Below are positions 12,568-12,713 of a DNA stretch of 12,713 bases, piece after piece. The notes under the pieces are model-generated. The model was not told where the DNA came from, did not search any database, and saw only the letters and a list, made by a program, of their open reading frames with translations. This DNA comes from Syntrophomonas sp. UBA4911. Its GTDB lineage: Bacteria > Bacillota > Syntrophomonadia > Syntrophomonadales > Syntrophomonadaceae. A program made the position numbers and the translations under genes. How positions within the stretch are numbered: position 1 is the stretch's first letter; the number at the start of each line of letters is the position of its first letter. Location: NCBI GenBank assembly GCA_002398105.1, contig DHCD01000056.1:21271-33983 (forward strand), read 5' to 3'.

Positions 12568-12713
12568 TTACCTGGCGCACCCGGCTTCTCCCGCCTCGCT
12601 TGCCGGTAGTGTTTTCCCGCTAAGTCATACTAATCCCCCTGGCCGGGGACCGCTCCGGATTAATGCTTATACGTATCCTGTTACATCTCCTCTGTTCAAG
12701 TAAATCATCTTCT

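Noticed and set aside
12568..12713. Open minus-strand frame of about 30 codons running in from the window edge
   Set aside because: No recognisable sequence, and an open run of this length is common by chance; more upstream sequence would be needed.

Overview
The window looks like a chromosomal stretch of an anaerobic, spore-former-type Firmicute (Clostridia or Negativicutes; Sporomusaceae or Peptococcaceae would fit). The basis is gene content (DUF134/NifX-like pair, Ktr-type potassium uptake, PlsY), strong Gram-positive-style ribosome binding sites and intermediate GC. This assignment is inference; no rRNA or other marker gene is present.

Layout. (1) 1-275, minus: 5' end of an ABC exporter half whose upstream region holds a DtxR/IdeR-like palindrome, suggesting iron-dependent control. 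(2) 479-745, plus: an unrecognised small two-helix membrane protein. (3) 750-2907, plus: a broken defence operon. A consensus promoter drives an AbiEi-like regulator, an AbiEii-like nucleotidyltransferase and the decayed 5' end of brxL (BREX Lon-like protein). The genes overlap by 7 and 8 nt. brxL has a stop at codon 5 and loses homology after about 75 codons. (4) 2908-3234: gene-free debris, ending in the terminator of the next minus-strand unit. (5) 3235-4183, minus: a DUF134 HTH protein and a NifX-like protein, both with Cys/His-rich tails, behind a near-consensus promoter surrounded by palindromes. (6) 4370-4900, plus: PlsY-type acyltransferase.

(7) 5066-10903, minus: a potassium-homeostasis region. 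A KdpD-like kinase lacking the usual KdpD/Usp N-terminal domain overlaps a KdpE-like regulator, and the pair ends in a strong terminator. Next come four TCTCACAC-type half-sites arranged as two pairs with exactly 11 bp periodicity, 10 bp upstream of a -10 box. Then comes an operon of two RCK proteins with altered nucleotide-binding motifs, a KtrB/TrkH channel and a canonical KtrA. No kdpFABC is present, so the regulator probably acts on the Ktr operon beside it.

(8) 11084-12567, minus: a Mef-like MFS drug exporter behind a complete-looking attenuator: promoter, strong SD, 36-codon leader ORF, then an intrinsic terminator. The last leader codons can pair with the terminator loop and 5' arm. 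This predicts induction by ribosome stalling, as expected for a ribosome-targeting antibiotic.

The best candidates for undescribed biology are the leader-peptide attenuator, the 11-bp repeat array in front of the three-RCK potassium operon, and the translationally coupled AbiEi-AbiEii-BrxL arrangement.
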